Shown: positions 7,567 through 15,454 of the stretch, in pieces
Layout: every line of letters begins with the position of its first letter
Position numbering within the stretch: position 1 is the first letter of the stretch
NCBI GenBank assembly: GCA_964538275.1
Contig: CAZIFW010000034.1
Location: forward strand, 1 to 26,353
DNA: 26,353 nt
Direction of reading: 5' to 3'
DNA from: CANIGN01 sp964538275
GTDB taxonomy: Bacteria; Bdellovibrionota; UBA2428
Made by a program: the position numbers and the translations under genes
The notes under the pieces: generated by a model
The model's input: the letters and a program-made list of their open reading frames with translations, nothing else
Databases searched by the model: none
Told to the model about the DNA's origin: nothing

Positions 7567-8859
7567 TTACTTTTCAAGCGCAGTTGTTAAATTTTTAGGT
7601 CCTTGAGCGGTAATCAAAATATTATCTTCAATACGAATACCACCAAAATCTTTCCACTTATCAGCCTCTACCCAATCAATGTGATCCTTGTATTTTGCTC
7701 TGAGTTCAGAATCACTCATTAGCCCAGCAATAAAATATAAGCCTGGTTCAACAGTCATCAGAAAGTTTTCTTCTAACGGTAAATCCACTCGTATTCTTAC
7801 ACCACAGTATTCCCTTGGTTTAATATTGGGACGACCCCCTACGTCTCGCACTCTTAAGCCCACCATATGACCTACTCCATGCGGAAAAAACATTGAGATT
7901 GCGCCACTTTCTAATACTGAATCTACGCTTGATTTAAAAATTCCCAAATCCTTAAGGCCTTCACTTAAAACTCGCGCTGTTAAAGTGTGCACTGCAGACC
8001 ACTCCACTCCAGGACGGCACATATCTATCGCAGCAAGCTGGCTTTTAAGAACAAGATCATAAATAGTTTTTTGTTTCGAACTTAAATTTCCATTTACCGC
8101 AAAAGCTCGCGTGATATCTACGCAATAGTCATTAATATCTGCACCTGCATCTACAACAACTAATTCCCCATCTTTGAGGACTTTAGAACTTGGAATCGCG
8201 TGCAATATAGCCGACTGTGTTCCCGATCCCACTAAAGTGTCATATGGAAATTTCTCGGCACCATGTAAACGCGTTACGTTTTCATATTCCAACTGCAATT
8301 GTTTTTCAGTTAAACCTGGTCGAATAATTTTTTTGAGATGATCAAAGCCTGCATGTGCAGCTTGAAATGCTTTTTCAATAAGTGCAATTTCAGCAGCATC
8401 TTTTATTCTACGAGCTTTATTAAAGGCTTCTTGTACTTGATCATGAAAATCCATCTCAACATTTTCAAGCGCTATCTGCTCTCGTGTTGGTTGACCTAAA
8501 ACAATCACTCGCTTAGCTGCTTTCTTGCTTAAATAAGAAGAAAGCTCTGAAACATCTCTTGCTTCAAAATTAAAAGTTAAGCCATCCCATACCAATTCTT
8601 CTTTGGTTGTTCCTTTAACAAAATGAACCCAACCCTCATCCTTGCAAAAAGACATCACTCCCGATGCTCTTTGAAGTGCAGAAAGCCAATAATAGTCAGG
8701 GTGACAAATAAATGAATAAGTCTGATCCAACCCACCCGGTTTCTGAATAGCCTCACCCGCAAAAACTAAAACTAGATCTCCAGTATCTAAAAGCTCCCCT
8801 AGCTTCTTGGAACTTCGTGATTTTCTGGCATCAGTTACAGACTTTTCGAATACGTACAT
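7567..8859 (-). CDS. M24 family Xaa-Pro aminopeptidase/dipeptidase
   Basis: Cytoplasmic dinuclear-metal peptidase that cleaves next to proline. The 430-residue protein has the N-terminal non-catalytic domain (1-~145) with CHPDYYWLS, then the pita-bread catalytic domain. The five metal ligands are all present: D237 in VVVDAGAD, D248 in CVDITR, H331 in HGVGHMVGL, E371 in TVEPGLYF and E411 in GGIRIEDN. LRVRDVGG after the His motif is typical of prolidase/aminopeptidase P proteins. No signal peptide. There is no Shine-Dalgarno site, but a perfect TATAAT lies 8 nt before the ATG, so the message should have a leader of about two bases. Whether it is a dipeptidase (PepQ) or aminopeptidase P (PepP) cannot be settled here. 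Confidence 0.92.
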   Translation of the reverse strand: MYVFEKSVTDARKSRSSKKLGELLDTGDLVLVFAGEAIQKPGGLDQTYSFICHPDYYWLSALQRASGVMSFCKDEGWVHFVKGTTKEELVWDGLTFNFEARDVSELSSYLSKKAAKRVIVLGQPTREQIALENVEMDFHDQVQEAFNKARRIKDAAEIALIEKAFQAAHAGFDHLKKIIRPGLTEKQLQLEYENVTRLHGAEKFPYDTLVGSGTQSAILHAIPSSKVLKDGELVVVDAGADINDYCVDITRAFAVNGNLSSKQKTIYDLVLKSQLAAIDMCRPGVEWSAVHTLTARVLSEGLKDLGIFKSSVDSVLESGAISMFFPHGVGHMVGLRVRDVGGRPNIKPREYCGVRIRVDLPLEENFLMTVEPGLYFIAGLMSDSELRAKYKDHIDWVEADKWKDFGGIRIEDNILITAQGPKNLTTALEK

Positions 8860-8867
8860 AGAGGAAC

Positions 8868-8896
8868 ATTATAGCCAATAGCCCGATTAGGGGCAA
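8868..8896 (-). promoter_or_regulatory. promoter of the M24 peptidase gene
   Basis: On the minus strand TTGCCC (8891-8896), exactly 17 nt, then TATAAT (8868-8873). The predicted start site (about 8861) is two bases before the ATG. Confidence 0.6.
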
Positions 8897-8930
8897 AAAC
8901 ATGAGTATTATTATGCCAAAATTATCTGCG

Positions 8931-8947
8931 TGCGTTGAGCAAACGCA
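8931..8947 (+). promoter_or_regulatory. short dyad upstream of the 444-aa secreted protein gene
   Basis: TGCGTT and AACGCA flank a 5-nt centre, immediately before a -10-like TATAAG (8951-8956). The position suits an operator for the rightward gene; which protein might bind is unknown. Confidence 0.35.
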
Positions 8948-8972
8948 TACTATAAGCTGTAAGAATCTCTCG

Positions 8973-10307
8973 ATGTTTAGGCGTGCGCATAAAATTCTTT
9001 TAGCTATATGCTTGTATGCTGTACCGGCTTTCGCACAAATCAATTCCGATGCTCAATTCGCCTCACTTCTTATGAGTTCCCACTACAGACTTAGTTACTT
9101 GCGACATGCCTACGATGCTCAACCAAGCGACTCGGTAAGTAGCGAGGAAGATTTAAGCGCTGATCTTGAACGAATGACTCGCGAAATTGTTGAACGCGAA
9201 CTTAAATCAGAGCAAGATCTTAACCCTAAACTACAACAACGCATTAAGGATCTCTGGATTCATTTAAAAGAAGTTGGATATTGGGAAGCTATTGTTAAAA
9301 CTCTTCATAAAAGTGCGGCACTTATCAAAGCAGGTGCTGCTGAATATTCCTATAATTATAAAATGCAGGGTTTAGGCTTTGCTACTTTTTATTCAGCCTT
9401 TAAAATTGCAGGAAACATTATTGGTGGAACCGCATTTGCTAAAGGTCGCCTTGATATTGTTGCTATGTTAAATGCCTTTCCTTACAATACGGCTGCCGCA
9501 ACTTTATTGAACTACCCCTACCAATACATCCATAGAAAAAGAGTAGAGCACATTGCTGGAGGTAAAGAGCAAATTAAAAATCTTGTTCGGATGATTGAAC
9601 AAAACAGAGCAGCAAGTACCTCCCCTTTTGAAGGAGATCTAAGACTTCCACTTAGCAATCATAGTGATTCAGAAGTTGCTGCATCTCGTATTTATGGAAG
9701 ATATAGAGATCCAGATAAAAGTGCAAAAAGAATTAAAAAACATCTCGCCAAGCTTATTAAAGAAAAAACACTTGAAGACCGCGCTATTGAATCGCTCTTA
9801 AAAAACAAAAAACTAAGCCCATCTTTTCAATTTGCTGCCATTTGGATGCGTTTACAATCAGCTCACCCAAGCATTGCTCAAGAAACACTCGATACCTTAG
9901 AAATTAAACCCTTGAGTGCTGACACCGCTTTTCACATGCCCCTAAGCCGTGAAACTTATAACTGGGTACAACAGCTTATGGAATGCAATAGTGAAGAAGC
10001 CTTACGAAAACTCTATCAAAGCGCCCCTTCCAACATGAACTACCTTCAAAGAAACGACTTGTGGTTAAATGTTTTCCTACCCTACCTTGCAAGACATAAA
10101 GCAAAATATTTTTCTGCGTTTGACTTTAGACCCTTCCTTTTAAAGTCTGAAGGACAGATGGCAGATGCAATTGCGTTTGGACCCATTTCAGCGGAGCAAT
10201 CACATAAAAGATGGATGGCTTTTGAGAATGAACTTTTTCCACTCTCACAAAACCGTGGTCCTTTTTATAAAACTTTTCTAAATTGCAAAAAATCTCTTGG
10301 CTTTTAA
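8973..10307 (+). CDS. secreted/periplasmic protein of unknown function, 444 aa
   Basis: I do not recognise the family. The ATG at 8973 is chosen over the open frame back to 8901 because it starts directly with a classic signal peptide (MFRRAHKILLAICLYAVPAF, cleavage near AFA-Q) and follows TATAAG at a plausible distance. The mature protein is mostly helical and charged: an acidic segment SSEEDLSADLERMTREIVERE near 50-70, a more hydrophobic Gly/Ala stretch AFKIAGNIIGGTAF around 140-155, then a basic helical segment near 245-275 with KSAKRIKKHLAKLIKEK. The C-terminal half contains repeated aromatic/Leu helices. There are no recognisable catalytic motifs. It converges, 8 nt apart, on another secreted unknown protein. 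Confidence 0.72.
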   Translation: MFRRAHKILLAICLYAVPAFAQINSDAQFASLLMSSHYRLSYLRHAYDAQPSDSVSSEEDLSADLERMTREIVERELKSEQDLNPKLQQRIKDLWIHLKEVGYWEAIVKTLHKSAALIKAGAAEYSYNYKMQGLGFATFYSAFKIAGNIIGGTAFAKGRLDIVAMLNAFPYNTAAATLLNYPYQYIHRKRVEHIAGGKEQIKNLVRMIEQNRAASTSPFEGDLRLPLSNHSDSEVAASRIYGRYRDPDKSAKRIKKHLAKLIKEKTLEDRAIESLLKNKKLSPSFQFAAIWMRLQSAHPSIAQETLDTLEIKPLSADTAFHMPLSRETYNWVQQLMECNSEEALRKLYQSAPSNMNYLQRNDLWLNVFLPYLARHKAKYFSAFDFRPFLLKSEGQMADAIAFGPISAEQSHKRWMAFENELFPLSQNRGPFYKTFLNCKKSLGF

Positions 10308-10315
10308 ACTTTAAA

Positions 10316-10975
10316 CTAAAATTGAAAATCTTCTCGTCCGTAAAGTAAATACAATAATTTTGAATTGGTGCCCAATTTTGAGAGAGTACGCTCATAAAAG
10401 GCTTTAACATCGCCCTGATGTTTTTCCTGTATACGCTTTTTTAACGACTTCTTTAAAAGCTCTAATGTATCTGCTGATGGTTCTTGTTTTAAAACAGCAA
10501 CACCTGCACTGTTGTAGGCAATGTATCCCTGAGCATTTCTATTGTAATTTATGCGAAGTACAATAGCATCTATGTTGCCGACAGTAGTGAGGTTAGAGTT
10601 CCACATCTCTGAAAACCCCATCTTCTTAAGCTCATAGGCAAAGTACTCGAGTTGAGCTTTATAGCGACCAATTGCAACGTCTAGAGCTTTTTGATCGCCT
10701 GTATTTTCATTTTTTCGTTTCAACAAGATGCTGTACTCACGTCTCTTTTGATCTACATGAGGCAACATTCTCCCAAGAAGGGTATCTTTCATAACGTCAA
10801 AAACAGCTTCAAAATCTGAAGGATTTTTAAGCGCATTCAAATCCTTAGTTAACCTAGAAAAAACCCCCTGTAGCCACGCTTTATCTTTTGCATAAAGCGC
10901 TGGTATCTCGACAGCATTTCCTAATTGAATAGAGAAAGAGAAAAATAATAGAAATCTAAACAGTGCACCCTGCAT
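10316..10975 (-). CDS. secreted protein of unknown function, 219 aa
   Basis: Starts with a signal peptide (MQGALFRFLLFFSFSIQLGN, cleavage near GNA-VE). The mature domain is helical in its first half (KDKAWLQGVFSRLTKDLNAL, then Lys/Arg-rich helices to ~125), and has a possible beta segment NLTTVGNIDAIVLRINYNR followed by AQGYIAYNSAGVAVL. No family is recognised. Its promoter has a perfect TTGACA, and the predicted start site lies about two bases before the ATG, with no Shine-Dalgarno site. Its 3' end meets that of the 444-residue secreted gene with only 8 nt between stops, so the two may influence each other through overlapping transcription. Confidence 0.72.
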   Translation of the reverse strand: MQGALFRFLLFFSFSIQLGNAVEIPALYAKDKAWLQGVFSRLTKDLNALKNPSDFEAVFDVMKDTLLGRMLPHVDQKRREYSILLKRKNENTGDQKALDVAIGRYKAQLEYFAYELKKMGFSEMWNSNLTTVGNIDAIVLRINYNRNAQGYIAYNSAGVAVLKQEPSADTLELLKKSLKKRIQEKHQGDVKAFYERTLSKLGTNSKLLYLLYGREDFQF

Positions 10976-10983
10976 GGATTAGA

Positions 10984-11012
10984 AGTTAAGCGAGTGCCAC
11001 TCATACTGTCAA
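10984..11012 (-). promoter_or_regulatory. promoter of the 219-aa secreted protein gene
   Basis: Perfect consensus TTGACA (11007-11012, minus strand), 17-nt spacer, weak TTAACT (10984-10989), eight bases before the ATG. Confidence 0.5.
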
Positions 11013-11035
11013 AGCTAAGTTCAACAGTAAAAGCC

Positions 11036-12337
11036 TTATGCCCCTTCTATAATAGCAGCCACACCCATACCACCTGCTGTACAAATGGAAATTAATCCAA
11101 GCTCACCTTTTTTCTGGTGTAAGAGCTTGGCTAATGTTCCGGTAATCCTTGCACCAGTGGCTGAAAAAGGGTGCCCTAAAGCAAGACTACTTCCAACTGT
11201 ATTCATACGGTCTCTGGGCACAGTTCCCAAAGCCTGCAATAAACTCAATTTTTCGGCACAATATTTAGAATCTTCCCAGGCCTTTAGCGTGCAAAGTACT
11301 TGAGCAGCAAAAGCTTCGTGAATTTCTAAATAACTAAAATCAGAAAAGCTCAGTTCATGTTTTCGCATCAAATCCGCAACGGCATAAGTAGGAGCCATCA
11401 ACAAGCCCTCTTTTGCCTTCACAAAATCAACACCCCAAGCGCGAGCATCTACAAAGTAAGCCAATACGGGCAAGTCTTTTTGTTTTGCATAATCCTCAGA
11501 GGCTAAGAAAACTGCAGCGGCTCCATCACTGAGCGCAGTACTGTTACCTGCGGTTAAAGTTCCATTTCCTGTTTTATCAAATGCTGGTTTGAGTCGACTT
11601 AGTTTTTCTTTAGACGTATCTTCTCTTAGAATTGCATCACGAGTAAGTCCTTTGAAAGGCACCACTAAATTGTCATAAAATCCATTCTTATAAGCTTGCG
11701 CAGCATTCTTGTGACTCTCATAGGCAAGTTGATCTTGTTCAGCTTGGCTTATGTCCCACTCCTTAGCCATGAGCTCACAATGCTCTCCCATACTTAAACC
11801 CGTACGCTTTTCAACAACCCGAGGTAACTCAGGCAAAAAATCTTTTGCTTTTAAATGACTCAAAACTTTTAGGGATGAAGCCGTTAAACCTTTAGAATGA
11901 AAAGCTTTAAAAGTGTCCGCAAGTTTTTCTGAAAATAAAAGTGGAAGGTTACTATTGGTATCTACACCTCCACCAATTCCACACTCAATTTGACCTAATG
12001 CAATTTTATTAGCAATTGCAACAACAGCCTCTAAGCCTGTTCCACAAGCTCGCTCTAAATCAAATGCAGGAGTATGCGGATCCAAACTTGTACTCATTAC
12101 GCAATCGCGCGCCAGTCCTCGCTCAGATGGAGATTTTAAAAGAGCTCCAATTGCAACTTCTCCTAAGCGCTCACCTGCTAAACCTAAATCAGCAACTAAA
12201 GAATTTAAAACAGGGCTCATAAGTTCTGATAAAGAAACCTTGTTGTAGTGAGTTCCACTTTTAACAAATGGAATTCTTTTTGAAGCAACTATGGCCACTC
12301 TTCTTCGTTCAGTTAATTTTAATTGTTTAGCGCTCAT
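11036..12337 (-). CDS. thiolase, FadI-like acetyl-CoA acyltransferase
   Basis: Catalyses thiolytic cleavage (or condensation) of acyl-CoA, the last step of beta-oxidation. At 433 residues it is longer than PhaA-type thiolases and resembles the FadI/trifunctional-beta group. All catalytic elements are seen: nucleophile Cys98 in ERACGTG, His in EIHEAFAAQ, His in GHPFSATGAR, and the C-terminal Cys in CTAGGMG. Its ATG overlaps the hydrolase stop in a TAATG junction, and AAAGGAGG lies 7 nt upstream, so translation is coupled. It is the third gene of the TetR-hydrolase-thiolase operon. No hydratase/dehydrogenase partner (FadJ) is in the window, so it may act with an unlinked complex or in a biosynthetic condensation. 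Confidence 0.93.
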   Translation of the reverse strand: MSAKQLKLTERRRVAIVASKRIPFVKSGTHYNKVSLSELMSPVLNSLVADLGLAGERLGEVAIGALLKSPSERGLARDCVMSTSLDPHTPAFDLERACGTGLEAVVAIANKIALGQIECGIGGGVDTNSNLPLLFSEKLADTFKAFHSKGLTASSLKVLSHLKAKDFLPELPRVVEKRTGLSMGEHCELMAKEWDISQAEQDQLAYESHKNAAQAYKNGFYDNLVVPFKGLTRDAILREDTSKEKLSRLKPAFDKTGNGTLTAGNSTALSDGAAAVFLASEDYAKQKDLPVLAYFVDARAWGVDFVKAKEGLLMAPTYAVADLMRKHELSFSDFSYLEIHEAFAAQVLCTLKAWEDSKYCAEKLSLLQALGTVPRDRMNTVGSSLALGHPFSATGARITGTLAKLLHQKKGELGLISICTAGGMGVAAIIEGA

Positions 12338-13170
12338 TAAGCTGCCTCCTTTATAAAACTTAAAACTTCTGCAATCACGGTTGCATCTTTAAGTATTCGT
12401 CGATGTCCCAAGCCGCTGAAGAGTTTACCTTTTGCTTCTGGAAATGCTTTAAGCAATCTTTCAAACTCACTTGCAGGCACATCTTTATCTTTTTCATCAT
12501 GTAAAATTAATAGTGGACTCTTATTTTTTAATTCCCACTTGTGCACATCAAAAAGATCCACCGGCTCGCCTACTCTATCTTCGATAGCTTTAAGAACTGA
12601 TTTCAATGTAGCCTTTCTGAGTTTAAGTTTTTCAGCAAGGCCATTAACTGCAGGTAGCCACTGCGAAGGAGAGGCTATCAGTATTGCTTTGGGAACTTTG
12701 AGCCCTTGTTCAGAAGCAAGTATTAAAGCGGCAGCTCCCATAGAGTGCGCCACAATAGAATCGAGTGGGCCTAAAAATATTACGTCTTCATGAATAGCAC
12801 TCGCAAACTCCAAGAGATGAGTTTGAGCTCCCGGGGAATCTCCATGAGCGGGCCCATCCCAGGCTATCACTTGATAACCAGCTGCTAACAAGGGTTCAAC
12901 AAAAGCGCCCAATTGAGTGCCACGCCCTTCCCATCCGTGAATCAGCATTACTTTGGGGCCATTTGAGCCCCACGACCACGCTTTACGCCCCGAAGGAAGT
13001 TCAAGTTTTCTTGCTTTAAGCAAAAGAGATTTTTCCCACTCTGGACGTTCGTAACGTTTGGGAGTCATGAAGGCATTAGCAATATATGAGCCCGTCTTCT
13101 TGGGCGCTACCCAAGAAGCCAAAGCTAAAAGTGTCCGTTGAATATGTTCGCGTCTTTTATTTTTAGTCAT
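12337..13170 (-). CDS. alpha/beta hydrolase, 277 aa
   Basis: Serine hydrolase fold, no signal peptide. Seen: the oxyanion LIHGWEGRG (residues 76-84), WDGPAHGDS (104-112), the nucleophile elbow AHSMG with Ser143, an acid residue in HDEKDKDVP (D228 likely) and His256 in GLGHRRIL. The elbow starts with Ala where GxSxG is usual. The start at 13170 (MTKNKRRE) is chosen over an upstream in-frame ATG because AAGGAGG lies 6-7 nt before it. It overlaps the end of the TetR gene by 8 nt, and its stop shares an A with the thiolase ATG. Being between a TetR regulator and a thiolase suggests an ester or thioester of an acyl compound as substrate, which is inference. Confidence 0.88.
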   Translation of the reverse strand: MTKNKRREHIQRTLLALASWVAPKKTGSYIANAFMTPKRYERPEWEKSLLLKARKLELPSGRKAWSWGSNGPKVMLIHGWEGRGTQLGAFVEPLLAAGYQVIAWDGPAHGDSPGAQTHLLEFASAIHEDVIFLGPLDSIVAHSMGAAALILASEQGLKVPKAILIASPSQWLPAVNGLAEKLKLRKATLKSVLKAIEDRVGEPVDLFDVHKWELKNKSPLLILHDEKDKDVPASEFERLLKAFPEAKGKLFSGLGHRRILKDATVIAEVLSFIKEAA

Positions 13171-13774
13171 TTGCCGCCTCCTTAAAAGTGGCACGTTCGA
13201 TTTGTTTAAAAATGCTTTTCAAAATTTTCTCAGGCTCATCACTCGCACGAGCCAATTGCATGGCCCCTTGTATACTGGCTCCAATCATCAGAGCGTGTGA
13301 AGAAATATGATCTTTGCCAATACGGCTTGTTTTATTTTGTATGTTTTCTTCTAAAAGTTTTAAAAGCCAACGACGATGTAAATCGATCAGCTTTTGCAAA
13401 TCAGCACGAACTGGTTTTGAAAAGTTATACCAATCCAATAAGAGTGACCCTCCAGGGCAAACACTTTTACCGCTGCGAGAAATATCTGCGAACATATTAA
13501 AATAAGCCTGAAGTTTTTGACGTGGTTTAAGAGCTTGTTCATCTACGCGAGCTTGCCAAGCTTCAAGCCGAGCTGAATAATCCAAAACCATACTGCGTGC
13601 TAAATCTTCTTTTGTTTTAAAATGATGATGCACACTCGCCTTACGAATGCCCACAGCATCTGCCAGATCTTGAAAACTCAAAAACTGGTACCCTCGCTCC
13701 TGCAAAAGAACTTGCGCTTTTTGTAAAATCTTCTTTGCAGTTTGACTGATATCTTGGGGCATTTGTAGACTCAT
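13163..13774 (-). CDS. TetR/AcrR family transcriptional regulator
   Basis: 203 residues with an N-terminal helix-turn-helix (about 12-58: FLSFQDLADAVGIRKASVHH, then HFKTKEDL), followed by a helical ligand domain containing CPGGSLLLDW (~107-116). It probably represses its own operon, which contains the alpha/beta hydrolase and the thiolase, and releases DNA on binding a ligand, perhaps an acyl compound. Upstream lies a clear palindrome of ACCTACC and GGTAGGT that overlaps the promoter region. A TATACT ends six bases before the ATG at 13772-13774 and no Shine-Dalgarno site is seen, so translation may start on a leaderless message. A second in-frame ATG is four codons in. Confidence 0.92.
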   Translation of the reverse strand: MSLQMPQDISQTAKKILQKAQVLLQERGYQFLSFQDLADAVGIRKASVHHHFKTKEDLARSMVLDYSARLEAWQARVDEQALKPRQKLQAYFNMFADISRSGKSVCPGGSLLLDWYNFSKPVRADLQKLIDLHRRWLLKLLEENIQNKTSRIGKDHISSHALMIGASIQGAMQLARASDEPEKILKSIFKQIERATFKEAAND

Positions 13775-13780
13775 AAATAC

Positions 13781-13810
13781 AGTATAACCTACCTATTGGT
13801 AGGTAGGTAG
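13781..13810 (-). promoter_or_regulatory. TetR operator and promoter
   Basis: ACCTACC (13787-13793), TATT, GGTAGGT (13798-13804) form a perfect 7+7 palindrome. An extra AGGTAG copy follows (13805-13810). The palindrome abuts TATACT (13781-13786, minus strand), the -10 of the TetR operon, so a bound repressor would cover the spacer and -35. Confidence 0.75.
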
Positions 13811-13864
13811 TCCCTACAAGTCATGGAATCCATTGGGAGTTATTTTAGCTCTGTAACAATCCAA

Positions 13865-13903
13865 TAAAAAAGGGGTCCTGAGTCGTAAAACTCAGAACCC
13901 CTT
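13865..13903 (-). terminator. intrinsic terminator of the pirin-yceI operon
   Basis: On the minus strand AAGGGGTTCTGAGT (13903-13890), six-base loop, ACTCAGGACCCCTT (13883-13870), then a run of T. The single imperfect pair is U-G on the minus RNA but C-A on the plus RNA, which supports leftward use. A 15-nt near-perfect palindrome (ACGTAAA, A, TTTACGT) lies just beside it at 13905-13919. Confidence 0.88.
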
Positions 13904-13933
13904 CACGTAAAATTTACGTATTTAAAGTTAGAC

Positions 13934-14614
13934 TTAGTTGCTTGCTACTTTTGCTATTGCTTTAGAACTAAGATCCAACTCAACTGTAAACTCATCATTG
14001 ATCATCTTGTCACCAAGACCTTTGAAGAATTTTCCAGATCCATATTTCACATCAAATTTTGTGCGATCTACAGTTACAGTTGCTTTAGCTTTTACAACAC
14101 CATCTTTAGTCTCGATAAGAGCAGGGAAAGTAATAGGATGTGTTTTACCTTTAATGGTCAAATCAGCCGTTACTTCGTGAGAAGTTTTGCCCGCTTCTGG
14201 TTTAGCTAAAGCTTTGAGGCTTTTAACCTTTATGCTTGCTGTTGGGTGTTTATCTACACCAAAGAAATCATCATTCTTTAAGTGACCTACAAGCTTACCA
14301 TTTGTTTCAGCATCTTTGATGTCTGCAACAGTGATAGACTTCATATCAATTTCAAAAGTGCCCCCTTTGATTTCTGTTCCTGCAAGTTCAAACGAACCAG
14401 ACTTCAAAGCAATAGCTCCGTCATGCTGGCCAGTAACTTTTTTCCCAACCCATTTAAGTTTGCTTGCAGCTGTATCAACTTCTACTTTTTTTACAGCCTC
14501 TGCCTTAGCTGGTGCCGTCTTTGCAGGCGCTACTTTTTGTTGTGCAAAAGCAGGCGATAGCAAAGCGAGTGTTGCAAATGCGAGTGTTGCTTTATTGATC
14601 ATTAAATTTTTCAT
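13934..14614 (-). CDS. YceI family periplasmic protein, 226 aa
   Basis: YceI-like lipocalin-fold protein, thought to bind isoprenoid or other lipids in the periplasm. Signal peptide at residues 1-24 (cleavage near AFA-QQ), an Ala/Lys/Pro linker (25-44), then the YceI domain: VDTAASKLKWVGKKVTGQHDG, GGTFEIDMKSI, HLKNDDFFGVDKHPTASIKV, a KGKTHPITFPA strand and a C-terminal FTVELDL. The F-F-V-D-K-H-P segment is the family hallmark. It is the second gene after the pirin gene (32-nt gap) and ends at a strong terminator. AAGGA lies 11 nt before the ATG. A second, separate YceI protein is coded at 25683-26255. Their low similarity suggests different ligands. Confidence 0.92.
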   Translation of the reverse strand: MKNLMINKATLAFATLALLSPAFAQQKVAPAKTAPAKAEAVKKVEVDTAASKLKWVGKKVTGQHDGAIALKSGSFELAGTEIKGGTFEIDMKSITVADIKDAETNGKLVGHLKNDDFFGVDKHPTASIKVKSLKALAKPEAGKTSHEVTADLTIKGKTHPITFPALIETKDGVVKAKATVTVDRTKFDVKYGSGKFFKGLGDKMINDEFTVELDLSSKAIAKVASN

Positions 14615-14646
14615 ATTACGTGTTTTCCTTCTTTTTCTTTCTTTAT

Positions 14647-15348
14647 TTAGCTCTTCAAATCAAAGAGCAAAAATTCTGTGTCTTGGAGCGAAGCGAAACT
14701 AAGCATGTTTTCTTGTTTAACAGCAAGCCCATCTCCAGTTTCAAGTTCCGTTCCGTTCACTGTCATCTTTCCTTTAACCATTTGTACCCAAACACTCCGT
14801 TCAGGCTCAACTCGATGCTCAATCTTATCTCCTGCCTTTAAGCGAGAAATATAAAGCTTGGCATCTTGAGCAATACTAATCGACCCGTTCTCGGAATTGG
14901 GAGAGACAACCAAAACTAATTTTTCCTTGTTCAACTCCGCATCAAAAGACTTTTGCTGATAGGAGGGTGTAAGGCCCTTTTGACTGGGATGTATCCAAAT
15001 TTGCAACAAATGTGTTTCTGCGTTGCGATCGGGATTGTACTCCGAGTGAAAGACTCCAGTGCCTGCTGTCATCTTTTGAACTTCACCTGGCAAAATCTGA
15101 GCGTGATTCCCCATCGAATCGCGGTGTTCTAATTTTCCACTTAATACATAAGTGATAATTTCCATGTCACTGTGTGGGTGCATTCCAAATCCTTGGCCAC
15201 CCGCCACCCAGTCTTCGTTAATAACCCTTAAAGGGCCAAAACCTAAAAAGAGCGGATCGTAATAGTCTGAAAAGGAAAAGCTATGTTTGGACTTAAGCCA
15301 ACCATGGTCGCCGCCACCTCTTTCATCTGATTTTCTTAGCTTTAACAT
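14647..15348 (-). CDS. pirin family protein (YhhW-like quercetinase type)
   Basis: Bicupin, metal-binding protein. At 233 residues it matches the length and numbering of E. coli YhhW: metal ligands His57 and His59 in GMHPHSDME, His101 and Glu103 in GVFHSEYN. The N-terminus has the DERGGGDHGWL and HSFSFSDYYDP motifs of the family. Members can have quercetin 2,3-dioxygenase activity in vitro, but the natural substrate is often unknown. AAAGGAGG lies 6 nt before the ATG. It is the first gene of an operon with yceI and is divergent from a LysR regulator across 106 nt, so control by that regulator is likely. Confidence 0.94.
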   Translation of the reverse strand: MLKLRKSDERGGGDHGWLKSKHSFSFSDYYDPLFLGFGPLRVINEDWVAGGQGFGMHPHSDMEIITYVLSGKLEHRDSMGNHAQILPGEVQKMTAGTGVFHSEYNPDRNAETHLLQIWIHPSQKGLTPSYQQKSFDAELNKEKLVLVVSPNSENGSISIAQDAKLYISRLKAGDKIEHRVEPERSVWVQMVKGKMTVNGTELETGDGLAVKQENMLSFASLQDTEFLLFDLKS

Positions 15349-15378
15349 TTTCTACCTCCTTTGTTGTTACCTACATTC

Positions 15379-15432
15379 AATATAGACCCAAGAAGTAGAA
15401 ACTATTAGACCGTATTATCTGTTTTAATAGTT
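15379..15432. promoter_or_regulatory. pirin promoter with 8-bp inverted repeat (probable LysR site)
   Basis: AACTATTA (15400-15407) and TAATAGTT (15425-15432) are perfect reverse complements 17 nt apart. On the minus strand, TATATT (15379-15384) is the likely pirin -10, and its poor -35 (TAATAG, 15402-15407) falls inside the left arm. A weak -35 under an arm of a dyad fits an activator-dependent promoter. Confidence 0.55.
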
Positions 15433-15438
15433 CATTGT

Positions 15439-15448
15439 ATTGTACAAT
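15439..15448 (+). promoter_or_regulatory. palindromic -10 region of the LysR gene
   Basis: ATTGTACAAT is a perfect 10-base palindrome; its right half contains TACAAT (15443-15448), six bases before the LysR ATG. No good -35 is visible. It may serve as -10 and as an autoregulatory site. Confidence 0.45.
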
Positions 15449-15454
15449 CAATGT

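Noticed and set aside
8831..9043. Minus-strand frame overlapping the start of the M24 gene and the 444-residue gene
   Set aside because: Covers the divergent promoter region of two better-supported genes; its composition reads as noise despite a hydrophobic stretch.
13905..13919. 15-nt palindrome ACGTAAA-A-TTTACGT as an operator
   Set aside because: It lies downstream of yceI next to the terminator, not near a promoter; kept as a remark only.
14282..14841. Plus-strand frames with hydrophobic stretches opposite yceI and pirin
   Set aside because: They are complements of strongly supported coding sequences and have no independent start signals.
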